Shown: piece by piece, positions 1-8,027 of the stretch
Position numbering within the stretch: position 1 is the stretch's first letter
Layout: each line of letters starts with the position of its first letter
Source: Eubacteriales bacterium
GTDB taxonomy: Bacteria > Bacillota > Clostridia > Oscillospirales > Oscillospiraceae
Length of the DNA stretch: 64,000 nucleotides
Assembly: GCA_030539285.1 (NCBI GenBank)
Contig: JAUNSH010000004.1
Span: forward strand, 38,080-102,079
Direction of reading: 5' to 3'
Made by a program: the position numbers and the translations under genes
The notes under the pieces: generated by a model
The model's database searches: none
Seen by the model: only the letters and a program-made list of their open reading frames with translations
What the model was told of the DNA's origin: nothing

Positions 1-1254
1 GCCCCGCACACTGTCCACCTCGCAGATATAGCACCTGCGCAGGCGGTCAAGGTCAAGATTGTAGGCGTCCTGAAACACCATACCGGAGACCGTGAAGGTG
101 TTTTCCACGGTCTGCTGCAAGAACGCATCCAGCGATGATGTGTCGGTGTCCCCGTCGCAGCCGGCGGCCTTGCCGCTCCACTGCTGGGATACAAAGTCCC
201 GGGCATCGCTGGATTTGACGCAGCAGCACTGGCTTCTGCGCCGGGGCAGGGCTTTTAAGGTGCCGTCGGGCTTGCGCAGGTAGCTTGCGTGGAAAGAGCA
301 GTAGGGGCTTTCCGCGCCGCCGCCGCCAAAATCCGCCGCCTTCATCAGGCCCTCGGTCTGTTTCTCTATGCGGCGCAGAACGGCGGGGATGGTCAGCCGC
401 ATTTCCGGCGCCTCCAGACCGCAGCGTCCAAAGTAGGAAATGGGCTGAATGTGAACGCCCCGGACGTGGGGAGCGTGTTTCAGGGCGAAGCGGAGAATAT
501 CGCCCAAAGCCCCGTCGTTGACGCCGGGAGCCACCGTGGGCACCAGCACCACTGGCAGCCCCGCCGCTTTGCAGTTTTTGATGGCGCGCAGCTTCTTTTG
601 TGTCAGTGCCGCGCCCCGGAGGGTTTGGTAGATTTTGTCGTCCAGCCCGTCAAATTGCAGGAACACCGTGCTGACCCCGGCCTTTGCCAGGTGCTCCGCA
701 TAGCCGTCCTCATCCGCGATGCGGATGCCGTTGGTGTTCAGCTGGAAGAAGGTAAATCCCTTTTCTTTTCCCAGAGCAATGATCTTGTCAAGGTCGTCCC
801 GCATGGTAGGTTCGCCGCCGGACAGCTGAATGTTGAAGGGGCCGCCCCGCTCCATCAGCAAATCGTACTGCCGTCCGATTTCCTCCAAGGGAAGGTCATG
901 GGGTACCTGCTCCCCCGCGCTGGCAAAGCACACCGGGCAGCGCAGATTGCAGCGGTTGGTCAGTTCCAGCAGCACGCAGCAGCCGTCCCGCTCATGGTTC
1001 TGGCACAGGCCGCAGTCATTGGGGCAGCCCCTCTCCGGTTCCACCGCATGGACAGGCGTCACCGGGGTATTGCTGTCCCCCGCCGCCCAGTTAACATAAC
1101 TTTCCAAATTCCCCTCCCAGATCAGGGCTTTGAATGGGCCGTGCTCCCAGCATTTTTTCTTAAGGTAGATATTTCCGTCCTCCCCCACGGTCTTCACGGC
1201 GGGAATTCGCTGAAGACACACGGGGCAGACGCTCATGGTTTTTCCGGTCACCAT
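1..1254 (-). CDS. trsS: Radical SAM protein of the molybdo-enzyme cluster (TrsS-like), 3' end outside window
   Basis: About 418 codons are visible and the frame is still open at base 1, so the C-terminus lies outside the window. The radical SAM motif CNLRCPVC (CxxxCxxC) sits near residue 125, followed by a GGEP motif (QLSGGEPTMRDD). More cysteines occur at the N-terminus (CPVC), before the SAM motif (CPNDCGLC) and in the C-terminal third (CCC, CYIC), suggesting auxiliary iron-sulfur clusters. The ATG directly follows the TAA of the upstream gene; another in-frame ATG lies six codons on. From memory, genes of this type sit next to Desulfovibrio DVU_1555-1559-like genes and include selenoprotein forms called TrsS; here I read no in-frame TGA. 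The reaction is unknown. The symbol rests on context and recall, not a search. Confidence 0.75.
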   Translation of the reverse strand, partial: MVTGKTMSVCPVCLQRIPAVKTVGEDGNIYLKKKCWEHGPFKALIWEGNLESYVNWAAGDSNTPVTPVHAVEPERGCPNDCGLCQNHERDGCCVLLELTNRCNLRCPVCFASAGEQVPHDLPLEEIGRQYDLLMERGGPFNIQLSGGEPTMRDDLDKIIALGKEKGFTFFQLNTNGIRIADEDGYAEHLAKAGVSTVFLQFDGLDDKIYQTLRGAALTQKKLRAIKNCKAAGLPVVLVPTVAPGVNDGALGDILRFALKHAPHVRGVHIQPISYFGRCGLEAPEMRLTIPAVLRRIEKQTEGLMKAADFGGGGAESPYCSFHASYLRKPDGTLKALPRRRSQCCCVKSSDARDFVSQQWSGKAAGCDGDTDTSSLDAFLQQTVENTFTVSGMVFQDAYNLDLDRLRRCYICEVDSVRG

Positions 1255-1680
1255 TTACAGCAGCCCTCTGCTTTCCAAGATTTCCACACATTTTTCATAG
1301 GTAGAGGCGATAATACTGGGGCAATACTGGACTTTTTTCGCCGGATTCGTCCCCACGATATCCCGGCAGTCGGTGCCCATGTATTCAAGCTCCATTTCCT
1401 CGCTAAACCACTGGGTAAATTCTCCCAGTGCCGCCTTATGGTGAGGGCTTTCAAAGCTTCCTTCATCCGGCTTGCCCGTAAAGTAAGAAATCAGGCAGGC
1501 CCCCGCCGCCATACAGCCGCAGATACCGCCGCTGCCGCCGATACCCCCGTTCAGGCCCTGCATACACTGCACCAGCTTGGGGTTGTCCTCCCCCAGGGTG
1601 TCCAGCAAAAGGATCGCCAAAATCTGCCCGCAGGCGTAGCCATAGCGGCTCAATTCCATAATTCTCTCTTCTAAGTCCAT
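1255..1680 (-). CDS. C-GCAxxG-C-C family (DVU_1555-like) redox protein
   Basis: A 141-residue protein when started at the ATG at 1680. An upstream in-frame ATG at 1746 would overlap the methyltransferase gene by more than 60 bases, while AAAGGATG lies just ahead of 1680. The sequence has YACGQ near the N-terminus, a glycine-rich GGIGGSGGICGC segment, then DCRD, YCPS and a C-terminal cysteine, the spaced Cys/Gly pattern of C-GCAxxG-C-C proteins. Members of this group are thought to bind metal or redox centres, but no reaction is established to my knowledge. Its stop codon abuts the radical SAM gene's ATG, so the two are translationally linked. Confidence 0.7.
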   Translation of the reverse strand: MDLEERIMELSRYGYACGQILAILLLDTLGEDNPKLVQCMQGLNGGIGGSGGICGCMAAGACLISYFTGKPDEGSFESPHHKAALGEFTQWFSEEMELEYMGTDCRDIVGTNPAKKVQYCPSIIASTYEKCVEILESRGLL

Positions 1681-1684
1681 GCCC

Positions 1685-2200
1685 TCACATCCTTTCACAC
1701 ACGAACAGCACATAGGTAAATTTCCTGCCCCTCGGCAGGCACACATCGTCCTGGGTCCACAGGGCTTCCAGGTAATATTCCTTCCATTGATCGGTCAGGT
1801 CTTCCAGATGCCGCACGGCAAAGCCCGCCTGCCGGGTTTGGTTCAGCAAGGCTACCACGTCCTCCGTCACGTCGGAGAACACCAGCTTTCCGCCCTTGCG
1901 CAGTAAACGCCCCGCCTGTATCAGCGCGCCGGGCACATCTCCGCTGACATAGAAGCTGCACTGAGAAATGATTCCGTCAAAGCTTCCCTCAGGATAAGGC
2001 GGATTCAGATAATCCCCGGCAATGACACCCTCCCCTCTTGGGTTCAGGTCAATGCCCTCCGCTTCGTAGCCAAGAGATTTGAGCAGACGTACGGTGCTGC
2101 CGTCTCCGGCCCCCATGTCCAGCCATTTGGCAGGCTTCGGCAGGAAGGATAATTCGATGAGATAGCGGCTGTGTTCCTGGCCGCCGGGATGGCCCATCAT
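1685..2200 (-). CDS. Class I SAM-dependent methyltransferase (DVU_1556-like)
   Basis: A 171-residue Rossmann-fold methyltransferase. Motif I reads WLDMGAGDGSTV near residue 35, the acidic end of strand 2 is EGIDLNP, and the post-I region contains FDGIISQCSFY and LLRKGGKLVFSDV, a UbiE/Methyltransf_11-like layout. The reading frame is open further upstream to 2362, but the start is placed at 2200 because this ATG overlaps the TGA of the upstream gene (TGATG) and follows GGAGG. The substrate is unknown. The fixed position between a redox protein and a C-GCAxxG-C-C protein suggests it modifies a cofactor or partner of the molybdo-enzyme system. Confidence 0.75.
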   Translation of the reverse strand: MMGHPGGQEHSRYLIELSFLPKPAKWLDMGAGDGSTVRLLKSLGYEAEGIDLNPRGEGVIAGDYLNPPYPEGSFDGIISQCSFYVSGDVPGALIQAGRLLRKGGKLVFSDVTEDVVALLNQTRQAGFAVRHLEDLTDQWKEYYLEALWTQDDVCLPRGRKFTYVLFVCERM

Positions 2201-2418
2201 CACTTGTCCTCCAATGCTTTCTCCACGGAAAGCACCTTGCCCAGTGCCAGCTCCTCCGGCACGTAGATGAAGCCGCACTTGGGACACACTGGCAGCTCCA
2301 CGGGGAAGCCGTTGTCCAGATACATGAATTTTGCCTTGCCCTTCTGGAGCTTGACGCCGCACTTCATGCAGGTCAACTTTCCCTCGGGGTCGATGGTGTA
2401 ATAATTTTTATCTGCCAT
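2200..2418 (-). CDS. Small rubredoxin-like redox protein (DVU_1557 family)
   Basis: A 72-residue protein with two CxxC pairs, CMKCG near residue 18 and CPKCG near residue 47, consistent with a mononuclear Fe or Zn knuckle site. The second ATG at 2418 is preferred over the ATG at 2424 because AGAGGA touches 2424 but is spaced about six bases from 2418. The gene overlaps the downstream methyltransferase by one base. Its place beside a dicluster oxidoreductase and a molybdenum hydroxylase suggests an electron-transfer or metal-delivery role, which is inference. Confidence 0.75.
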   Translation of the reverse strand: MADKNYYTIDPEGKLTCMKCGVKLQKGKAKFMYLDNGFPVELPVCPKCGFIYVPEELALGKVLSVEKALEDK

Positions 2419-2429
2419 ACTCATTCCTC

Positions 2430-4721
2430 TTACAGGCGGTTCACAATATTCATCCGGTGGCTGTAGGCCCGGTGCACCCGGTAGCCACCCTCGATCTCCT
2501 CGTATCGGACCCAGAAAGTCACGTTGCCAAGTCTTGCCCGGGTCAGCAGCAAGCCGCTTTCCTCGTCCCGGATGGCCTCGCCGGTTTCCCGCAGATTCTG
2601 CAAGACCCGGACAACGTCGGTTTTCAGGATCATACGGTCGTCCATCATGGCTTCCGCTTCGGGGGTGTATTCGATGGTAAAGCCCAGATCCACGGCGATT
2701 ACCTCCTCATTCCAGATTTCTTCCAGCAGTTGATTTTTCAGACTCAGGCGGTTATAGCGCTTGGCGCTGATGTCCGGGCAGTGGTCAGCGGAGGTGCCGT
2801 AGACCAATTCCAGCAGGTGCATGGACTCCCGGCCCTCCCGGGCAAAGCGATCCCGGCAGGCCATGCAGTAGCTTAAGTAGGGCAGGTCGGAACGCTGCAA
2901 ACAGCTCTCCGTCATTTCCTTCGCCACTTCCCGGTTGGTGTACTGGGTCAGGCCGCCGTAGCCGCAGCAGGGGGACTTGTCTCCATCATAAGGTGTAGGG
3001 GTGACCTGACAGCCAAGGCGTTCCGCGATGCGGCGGATGCTGGCCTGTGTCTCCCCGTCGCCGCGAGCGCCGCAGGCATCGTGGACGGCGATGGGCTTAT
3101 TCAGCCGTTTTGCCTTCTCCGGCAGGCCGATCTCCTCCAAAACCTCCCAAATCCCGTGGATTTCCAGATTTTCATGGCTGGAAAGCTGTTTTTTGCAGGT
3201 GGGGCACCCGGCAATGATCGTTGGATTGCCCAGTGCTTCCAGATTTTCGTCCAGGAATTTCATCACATCGTCGTACATCTCGTACCGACCGGCCCAATCG
3301 CAGATAGCCCCGCAGCAGCCCAGCATCAGGGCCACGCCGCCGTCAAGCCGCTGGCAGAGGTCGAGATACGCCGCCCGGACGGTAGCCGGGGCAATGGCTG
3401 TGGCCTGACAGCCGGGGAAAAATACATATTTGCACTGCCCGAACCCCGGCTGGGGACGGCACAGGAAGGCTTCATCGTTGGAAAACACCATGTCCATCAG
3501 GGCGAATTCATGGGGAGCCAGGGGCATTTTGTCGGTAGTCACCATGTTCTGCCGGGCCAGATGGCAAACCTTCGCCATATCGTAGCCGTTGGGGCAGAGC
3601 ACGCTGCACTGGCCGCACAGGGAGCAAGCATTGATGGGCTTGTTCATCATGTGGTCGCCCATAATGATGGATACGTTGTTGTAAACTTCCCGGGTAAGGA
3701 TCCGGGGGAATTTTTTGTAGTGCCGCAGATAGGCGCAGCCCTTGATGCACTCCTCGCAGCGGCACTGGATGCAGCGTTGTGCTTCGGCAATGGCGCTGTC
3801 CCGGTCGGTGCAGGGGATCTTCCCGGAGGGGGTCACACCTTCCAGAGAGGTGTAGAGCCGGGTCTCCACGCTGCCCTCCTCGCCACGGGTGTTGGCGGGG
3901 TCAAGGTTCTGAGCCAAACGGTCAGCGGACAGGGCGGCTTTTTTCGCGCCAAAGGCCGCACCAAGCACCCCCTCGGTTTTTCCCGTAATCAGTTTCTGTT
4001 CCCGGCTGACCATTACCGCTTCGTCCACAGAAAGTTCCGGGAACAGGACTTTCGCCGTGCTATAGGCGGCGCAAAGCAGGTCAAATTCGGAAGAATTTTC
4101 GTGGAATACGGATACCGGATCTGTGTTCCAGACAAAGGAGATGTCCATTTTGGAAAGGGCCTGAGCAGATGCAGCCACAATGTCCTCCGGCAGCGACGAA
4201 ACGCAGGCACGGACAAAGCTTTCAAACCCTTCCTCCCGGCAGAATACCGTCACCGGGTACATCTTCCGACATAGCTCCCCGGCAAGGAACAGGCTGAACA
4301 AGTCGGCCCCAAAGACGGCGGCTTTTTTGTTCTTTTTCCGCAGAAGTCCCCGTTTTTTTGGCGGTGTGCCAAAGCGCAGGGCGGCTTTTTCCAGTTCCCG
4401 GATGGAGATGCCCTCCCCTATCTCGCAAAGCTTGCATTCCCCTTCACAGGGTGCTTCGCAGGCGGCGCACAGAATGTGGGGAAAGGGGGTGACCTTGTCG
4501 TAGAGCGCCAGCGCCCGGTCAAAATCCCCGGCGGCAATGGCAGCAACCATGGCCTTGGTGTCCAATTTCAAAGGGCAGGCCGCATTGCAGTATGGCGGCT
4601 GTTCGTGGACGCACAGGTGCTCGATGGCTTCCAGTTCCTCCTTGGTGAACATCCGCTTCTGCCGGTAAACATGGGTGGAGGCCCGTTCTTCGATAATCAC
4701 ACGCGTCACTTCCCCTTTCAT
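2430..4721 (-). CDS. Pyridine nucleotide-disulfide oxidoreductase/dicluster-binding protein with CCG domains
   Basis: 763 residues. The N-terminal 110 residues carry a GltD-type double cluster pattern (CNAACP, CAACEAPCEGECKLCEIG). A central part resembles a reduced flavoprotein region without a clear GxGxxG. It is followed by CIQCRCEECIKGC and CSLCGQCSVLCP, then heterodisulfide-reductase-type CCG motifs (GCCGAICDW and PCCGYGG) and a small C-terminal domain. The protein probably passes electrons between a nucleotide or thiol donor and the molybdenum hydroxylase encoded upstream. Start uncertain: the ATG at 4721 has no ribosome binding site, whereas AAAGGGGA inside the frame would serve a GTG at 4700. 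Confidence 0.8.
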   Translation of the reverse strand: MKGEVTRVIIEERASTHVYRQKRMFTKEELEAIEHLCVHEQPPYCNAACPLKLDTKAMVAAIAAGDFDRALALYDKVTPFPHILCAACEAPCEGECKLCEIGEGISIRELEKAALRFGTPPKKRGLLRKKNKKAAVFGADLFSLFLAGELCRKMYPVTVFCREEGFESFVRACVSSLPEDIVAASAQALSKMDISFVWNTDPVSVFHENSSEFDLLCAAYSTAKVLFPELSVDEAVMVSREQKLITGKTEGVLGAAFGAKKAALSADRLAQNLDPANTRGEEGSVETRLYTSLEGVTPSGKIPCTDRDSAIAEAQRCIQCRCEECIKGCAYLRHYKKFPRILTREVYNNVSIIMGDHMMNKPINACSLCGQCSVLCPNGYDMAKVCHLARQNMVTTDKMPLAPHEFALMDMVFSNDEAFLCRPQPGFGQCKYVFFPGCQATAIAPATVRAAYLDLCQRLDGGVALMLGCCGAICDWAGRYEMYDDVMKFLDENLEALGNPTIIAGCPTCKKQLSSHENLEIHGIWEVLEEIGLPEKAKRLNKPIAVHDACGARGDGETQASIRRIAERLGCQVTPTPYDGDKSPCCGYGGLTQYTNREVAKEMTESCLQRSDLPYLSYCMACRDRFAREGRESMHLLELVYGTSADHCPDISAKRYNRLSLKNQLLEEIWNEEVIAVDLGFTIEYTPEAEAMMDDRMILKTDVVRVLQNLRETGEAIRDEESGLLLTRARLGNVTFWVRYEEIEGGYRVHRAYSHRMNIVNRL

Positions 4722-4730
4722 ATAATGTGA

Positions 4731-4752
4731 GCGATAAATTGAAATTTATCGC
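4731..4752. repeat. Perfect AT-rich inverted repeat upstream of the dicluster oxidoreductase gene
   Basis: GCGATAAATT and AATTTATCGC flank a two-base centre. The repeat ends nine bases before the annotated ATG at 4721. It could be an operator or an mRNA hairpin that affects translation of the downstream gene. I do not recognise the motif. Confidence 0.6.
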
Positions 4753-4769
4753 ATCCTTAGATACACACA

Positions 4770-4791
4770 GAGAGGCGGTTGCCCGCCTCTC
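4770..4791 (-). terminator. Hairpin after the molybdenum hydroxylase gene
   Basis: GAGAGGCGG pairs with CCGCCTCTC around a four-base loop, 20 bases after the stop codon at 4811. The following bases (TGTGTGTATCT on the minus strand) are only moderately T-rich, so it may attenuate rather than fully stop transcription into the next gene. Confidence 0.55.
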
Positions 4792-4810
4792 CATGATAAC
4801 ACATTTTGAA

Positions 4811-7567
4811 TTACTTTTCCAGTTCCTTCAGTGCCGCCAGAACGACCTCGGGCAGAGCGGGGATCCGGGTGATCCGGGCGCCGGTGGCGTTATAGATGGC
4901 GTTCAGGATGGCGGGGTGGGGGGCATCCAGCGGAGCTTCGCCGCAGCCGGCGGCGCCGTAGGGGCCTTCGGGGCGGTAAGTCTCCACGTAGTGCAACTCG
5001 ATGTCATCGGGCACATCCTTGGGGTAAGGAATGCCGCAGTTCTTCAGGCTGGTGTGCTTGGTCAGGTCGTCAAAGTCCTCGGTCAGCGCCAGGCCGATGC
5101 CCTGGGCCAGACCGCCGTAGAAGTTGCCGTCCACCAGCAGCCGGTTCATAATGGTGCCCACGTCGGCAACACAGGTGAACTTTTCAACGGTGACCTTGCC
5201 GGTCTTGGTATCCACACAGACCTCAGGCAGGAACAGGGTGTACATATAGACGGAGAAGGGATCGCCCTGAGCCGTGGCCTGATCCACGGGGTGGTCAGCG
5301 CAGTAGGTGGCGACCCACTGGCCCTGTACCTTGGTGTCGATGCCCTCGGCCACCATCTCGTCGTAGGTGCGGTAGGTGCCGTCCTCCTTGCGCATGGCGG
5401 CCAGCAGATTCTCGGCTGCCAGACGGCAGGCGTTGCCGGACATGACCTGGGAGCGGGAGCCGCCGGCAGGGCCGGAGTTGGGAGTGTACTTGGTGTCGTT
5501 CATGACCAGACGGATCTGCTCGGGCTTGATGCCTGCCTGACGCAGGGTCTCATGGGCGGAGACCAGTGTGCCCATGTCCGCGCCCTGACCGTGATCCTCC
5601 CAGGAGGTGTACATGGTAACGGTGCCATCAGGATTCAGCTCCGCGTAAGCCTGAGAAGCGTCCACGCCGTCCAGACCACAGCCGTACACGCCGGAGGCAA
5701 CACCGATGCCGTACTTGTAGCGTCCATCGGAAGCGGCATTCTTCTCGGCAACCCGCTTCTTACCAGCCTCGTACAGGGGACGGGCCTTCTTGTACATCTC
5801 TTCCAGACAGTAGACGTCGGGCTTGTAGCCGGTGGGAATGGTGGACTGCTCGGATTCCTTGTAGCAGTTCAGCTCCCGGATATCGAAGGGATCGAGCCCC
5901 ATCTTGGCAGCCAGCACGTCGATGGCAATTTCGGAGCCCATGAAGGACTGGGGAGAGCCGTAGGCGCGGAAGGCAGAGCCCCAGGCGTGGTTGGTGAAGA
6001 CGGTCTGGCTCTTGTTGCGGATGGTGGGGATGTCGTAGCCCGCGCCGACGAACTGGCTCAGGCGGTGGGTCAGCAGGTCACCAAACTCGGAGTAAGGACC
6101 GTGGTCCACATAGTTATCGCCCCACAGGCCCAGCAGCTTGCCGTTCTCGTCCGCCGCCAGCTTGATGTGCATGAAAGCGGGAGAGCGCTTGCCGGTGTAG
6201 GTGATGTTCTGGAACTGGTTGAAGACCAGAGAGACAGGTTTGCCCAAAATCTTGGCAGCCGCGCCCAGAATGGCCTCGTTGGTGGGAGAGAACTTGTAGC
6301 CGAAGGTGCCGCCGGCGTGGTTCTGGACCAGGCGCAGCTTCTCCATGGGAACGCCGATGCCGTCGGCGATCATGGGCATATGCAGGTGGATGCCGATGGA
6401 CTTACTGTGCACGGTGACCATGCCGTCCTCGTCAATGTAGGCGTAGCCGCAGTCAGGCTCCAGATGCAGGTGGGGCTGACGGGAGCAGTAGGATTCAATT
6501 TCCACCACATTGGGCGCGGAATCAAAGTCAAAATCAGGCCCCTTGATGCAGTTGGTCTCGTAGTAGGCATTGGGGATGCCGGGATGGATCTCGATGGCGT
6601 CCTCGGCGATGGCGTCCATGGCATTCATGTAGGCGGGCAGCTCTTCAATGTCCACCTTCACGGCGTCGGCGGCGGCACGGGCGTGGGCCTCGGTGTCGGC
6701 GGCAACGATGGCGATGGCGTCACCAAACTGGAAGATCTTCTCGTCACACAGAACGGGACGCTCCCAGCCGTCGGTCTTGTTGTTCAGGGGCAGCATGACC
6801 AGGCCGTTGATCCGGTTCTTGCCGCCGGCAGCCACGATGTCCTTGGCGGTGATGATCTTCTCCACACCGGGCATCTTCTCGGCTTCACTGGTGTCGATGC
6901 CCTTAATGAGGGCGTGGCTGACCTTGGCCTGCACCAGCGCCAGACGCAGGGTGCCCTCGGGCATCTTCAGGGCGTCGTCAGCGCCAAAGTCCCAAGTGCC
7001 GGTGACCTTCTGGGCGGCGGAGGGACGAATGTACTTGGTGCCCACGATGGAGTCGCCGGTGGGCTTAAAGATCAGGTCTTCCTTGCTGATCTCGCCCCGC
7101 ATGACGCGGGCAGCGTCCATGACGGCATCCACTAGAGGTTTATAGCCGGTGCAGCGGCACAGGTTCCGGTTCTTCTGGAACCAGTCCCGGACTTCTTCCC
7201 GGGTGGGAGAGGGGTTGTTGTCCAGCAGGACCTTGGAGGTCATGATGAAGCCGGGGGAGCAGAAGCCGCACTGGGCGCAGCCGTGGGCCATCCATGCCAC
7301 CTGCAGGGGATGCAGGTCGGACAGGGTGCCGATGCCCTCAATGGTGGTGATCTCCGCGCCGTCCTTGATCTTGCCCAGCTTGGTCAGACAGGAGCGGGTG
7401 ACCTTGCCGTTTACGATGACGTTACAGGCGCCGCAGTGGCCCTCGCCGCAGCCGATCTTACAGCCGGTCAGCAGCAGGCGCTCCCGCAGGAAGGTCGCCA
7501 AAGTCTCGTTCTCGTCCACCAGAATGTTCCGGGTAACGCCGTTAATGACAAATGTTTTTCTGACCAT
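4811..7567 (-). CDS. Molybdopterin-dependent aldehyde oxidoreductase (xanthine oxidase family, Mop-like)
   Basis: 918 residues in one chain. The plant-type [2Fe-2S] cluster ligands are C40, C45, C48 and C60; the second cluster has C100, C103, C137 and C139. As I recall these are the positions in Desulfovibrio gigas Mop (about 907 residues). The molybdopterin-binding part includes GGTFGYKF, AFRAYGSPQ and GPAGGSRSQ, and GCGEAP near residue 877 supplies the glutamate expected near Mo. No FAD domain is present, so electrons must leave through the clusters, probably to the dicluster protein downstream. AAGGAGG eight bases before the ATG fixes the start. The substrate is unknown; aldehydes or N-heterocycles are both possible. 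Confidence 0.88.
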   Translation of the reverse strand: MVRKTFVINGVTRNILVDENETLATFLRERLLLTGCKIGCGEGHCGACNVIVNGKVTRSCLTKLGKIKDGAEITTIEGIGTLSDLHPLQVAWMAHGCAQCGFCSPGFIMTSKVLLDNNPSPTREEVRDWFQKNRNLCRCTGYKPLVDAVMDAARVMRGEISKEDLIFKPTGDSIVGTKYIRPSAAQKVTGTWDFGADDALKMPEGTLRLALVQAKVSHALIKGIDTSEAEKMPGVEKIITAKDIVAAGGKNRINGLVMLPLNNKTDGWERPVLCDEKIFQFGDAIAIVAADTEAHARAAADAVKVDIEELPAYMNAMDAIAEDAIEIHPGIPNAYYETNCIKGPDFDFDSAPNVVEIESYCSRQPHLHLEPDCGYAYIDEDGMVTVHSKSIGIHLHMPMIADGIGVPMEKLRLVQNHAGGTFGYKFSPTNEAILGAAAKILGKPVSLVFNQFQNITYTGKRSPAFMHIKLAADENGKLLGLWGDNYVDHGPYSEFGDLLTHRLSQFVGAGYDIPTIRNKSQTVFTNHAWGSAFRAYGSPQSFMGSEIAIDVLAAKMGLDPFDIRELNCYKESEQSTIPTGYKPDVYCLEEMYKKARPLYEAGKKRVAEKNAASDGRYKYGIGVASGVYGCGLDGVDASQAYAELNPDGTVTMYTSWEDHGQGADMGTLVSAHETLRQAGIKPEQIRLVMNDTKYTPNSGPAGGSRSQVMSGNACRLAAENLLAAMRKEDGTYRTYDEMVAEGIDTKVQGQWVATYCADHPVDQATAQGDPFSVYMYTLFLPEVCVDTKTGKVTVEKFTCVADVGTIMNRLLVDGNFYGGLAQGIGLALTEDFDDLTKHTSLKNCGIPYPKDVPDDIELHYVETYRPEGPYGAAGCGEAPLDAPHPAILNAIYNATGARITRIPALPEVVLAALKELEK

Positions 7568-7600
7568 AGTGCCATTCCTCCTTAAATAAACCTAAATTTT

Positions 7601-7858
7601 TCACTTTTTCTTATGGGAACCGCAGGGATCCTCGTCCGGGCCTTTCCCGGTCAGATCCTGCATCCGCTGCATTCCCCGGGCGGAATAGAACACCAGCTGG
7701 GAAACGCTGCCGTCCATATTTTCCCCCCGGAGCACAAGGCCGTTGGCGGTCTCGTAGTAATCGATGGGCAGTGTCCGCCGGTAAAGCTTGCCGGTCGCCG
7801 CGTCCACCACCTCAACGGTGACCTCCTTGGCGGAGATCTCAAAAATTTCGTCCTCCAT
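7601..7858 (-). CDS. Small uncharacterised protein leading the molybdo-enzyme operon
   Basis: 85 residues from the ATG at 7858, preceded by AAGAAGGTGG; a GTG at 7867 would add three residues. The chain is acidic at the N-terminus and predicted mainly beta (EVTVEVVDAATGKLYRRTLP), with a basic tail GSHKKK and one cysteine. No transmembrane segment or known motif is visible. It is 33 bases upstream of the hydroxylase gene and is first in the operon, so a role in assembly or regulation is possible but unproven. Confidence 0.6.
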   Translation of the reverse strand: MEDEIFEISAKEVTVEVVDAATGKLYRRTLPIDYYETANGLVLRGENMDGSVSQLVFYSARGMQRMQDLTGKGPDEDPCGSHKKK

Positions 7859-7905
7859 GCCAACCACCTTCTTTTCGCGCTGATAGGGTTTCCCTTTACG
7901 ATTCT

Positions 7906-7935
7906 ATTGTAACGTAACCCGTTCCCGTTTTACAA
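7906..7935 (-). promoter_or_regulatory. Probable promoter of the molybdo-enzyme operon
   Basis: On the minus strand TTGTAA is followed after 18 bases by TACAAT, about 48 bases before the ATG at 7858. The spacer is one base longer than ideal. Confidence 0.5.
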
Positions 7936-7959
7936 CTTGTATCCAAAAACAAGTCGCAG

Positions 7960-7998
7960 AAAAAGCAAGACGCCGATTGTGCATTTTGCGCAATCGGC
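7960..7998 (-). terminator. Rho-independent terminator after the TylF-like gene
   Basis: GCCGATTG at 7972-7979 pairs with CAATCGGC at 7991-7998. On the minus strand the hairpin is followed by GTCTTGCTTTTTCT. It separates the methyltransferase gene from the molybdo-enzyme operon. Confidence 0.75.
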
Positions 7999-8027
7999 AT
8001 CACAGATTATTCATATTTTTCGTCACA

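Noticed and set aside
289-1674. Long plus-strand open frame of 461 codons
   Set aside because: It is the antisense shadow of the radical SAM and C-GCAxxG-C-C genes, which carry clear motifs on the minus strand.
4727-7135. Plus-strand open frame of 802 codons
   Set aside because: It is antisense to the molybdenum hydroxylase gene, rich in Gly/Val/His from mirrored GC-rich codons, with no motif or ribosome binding site.
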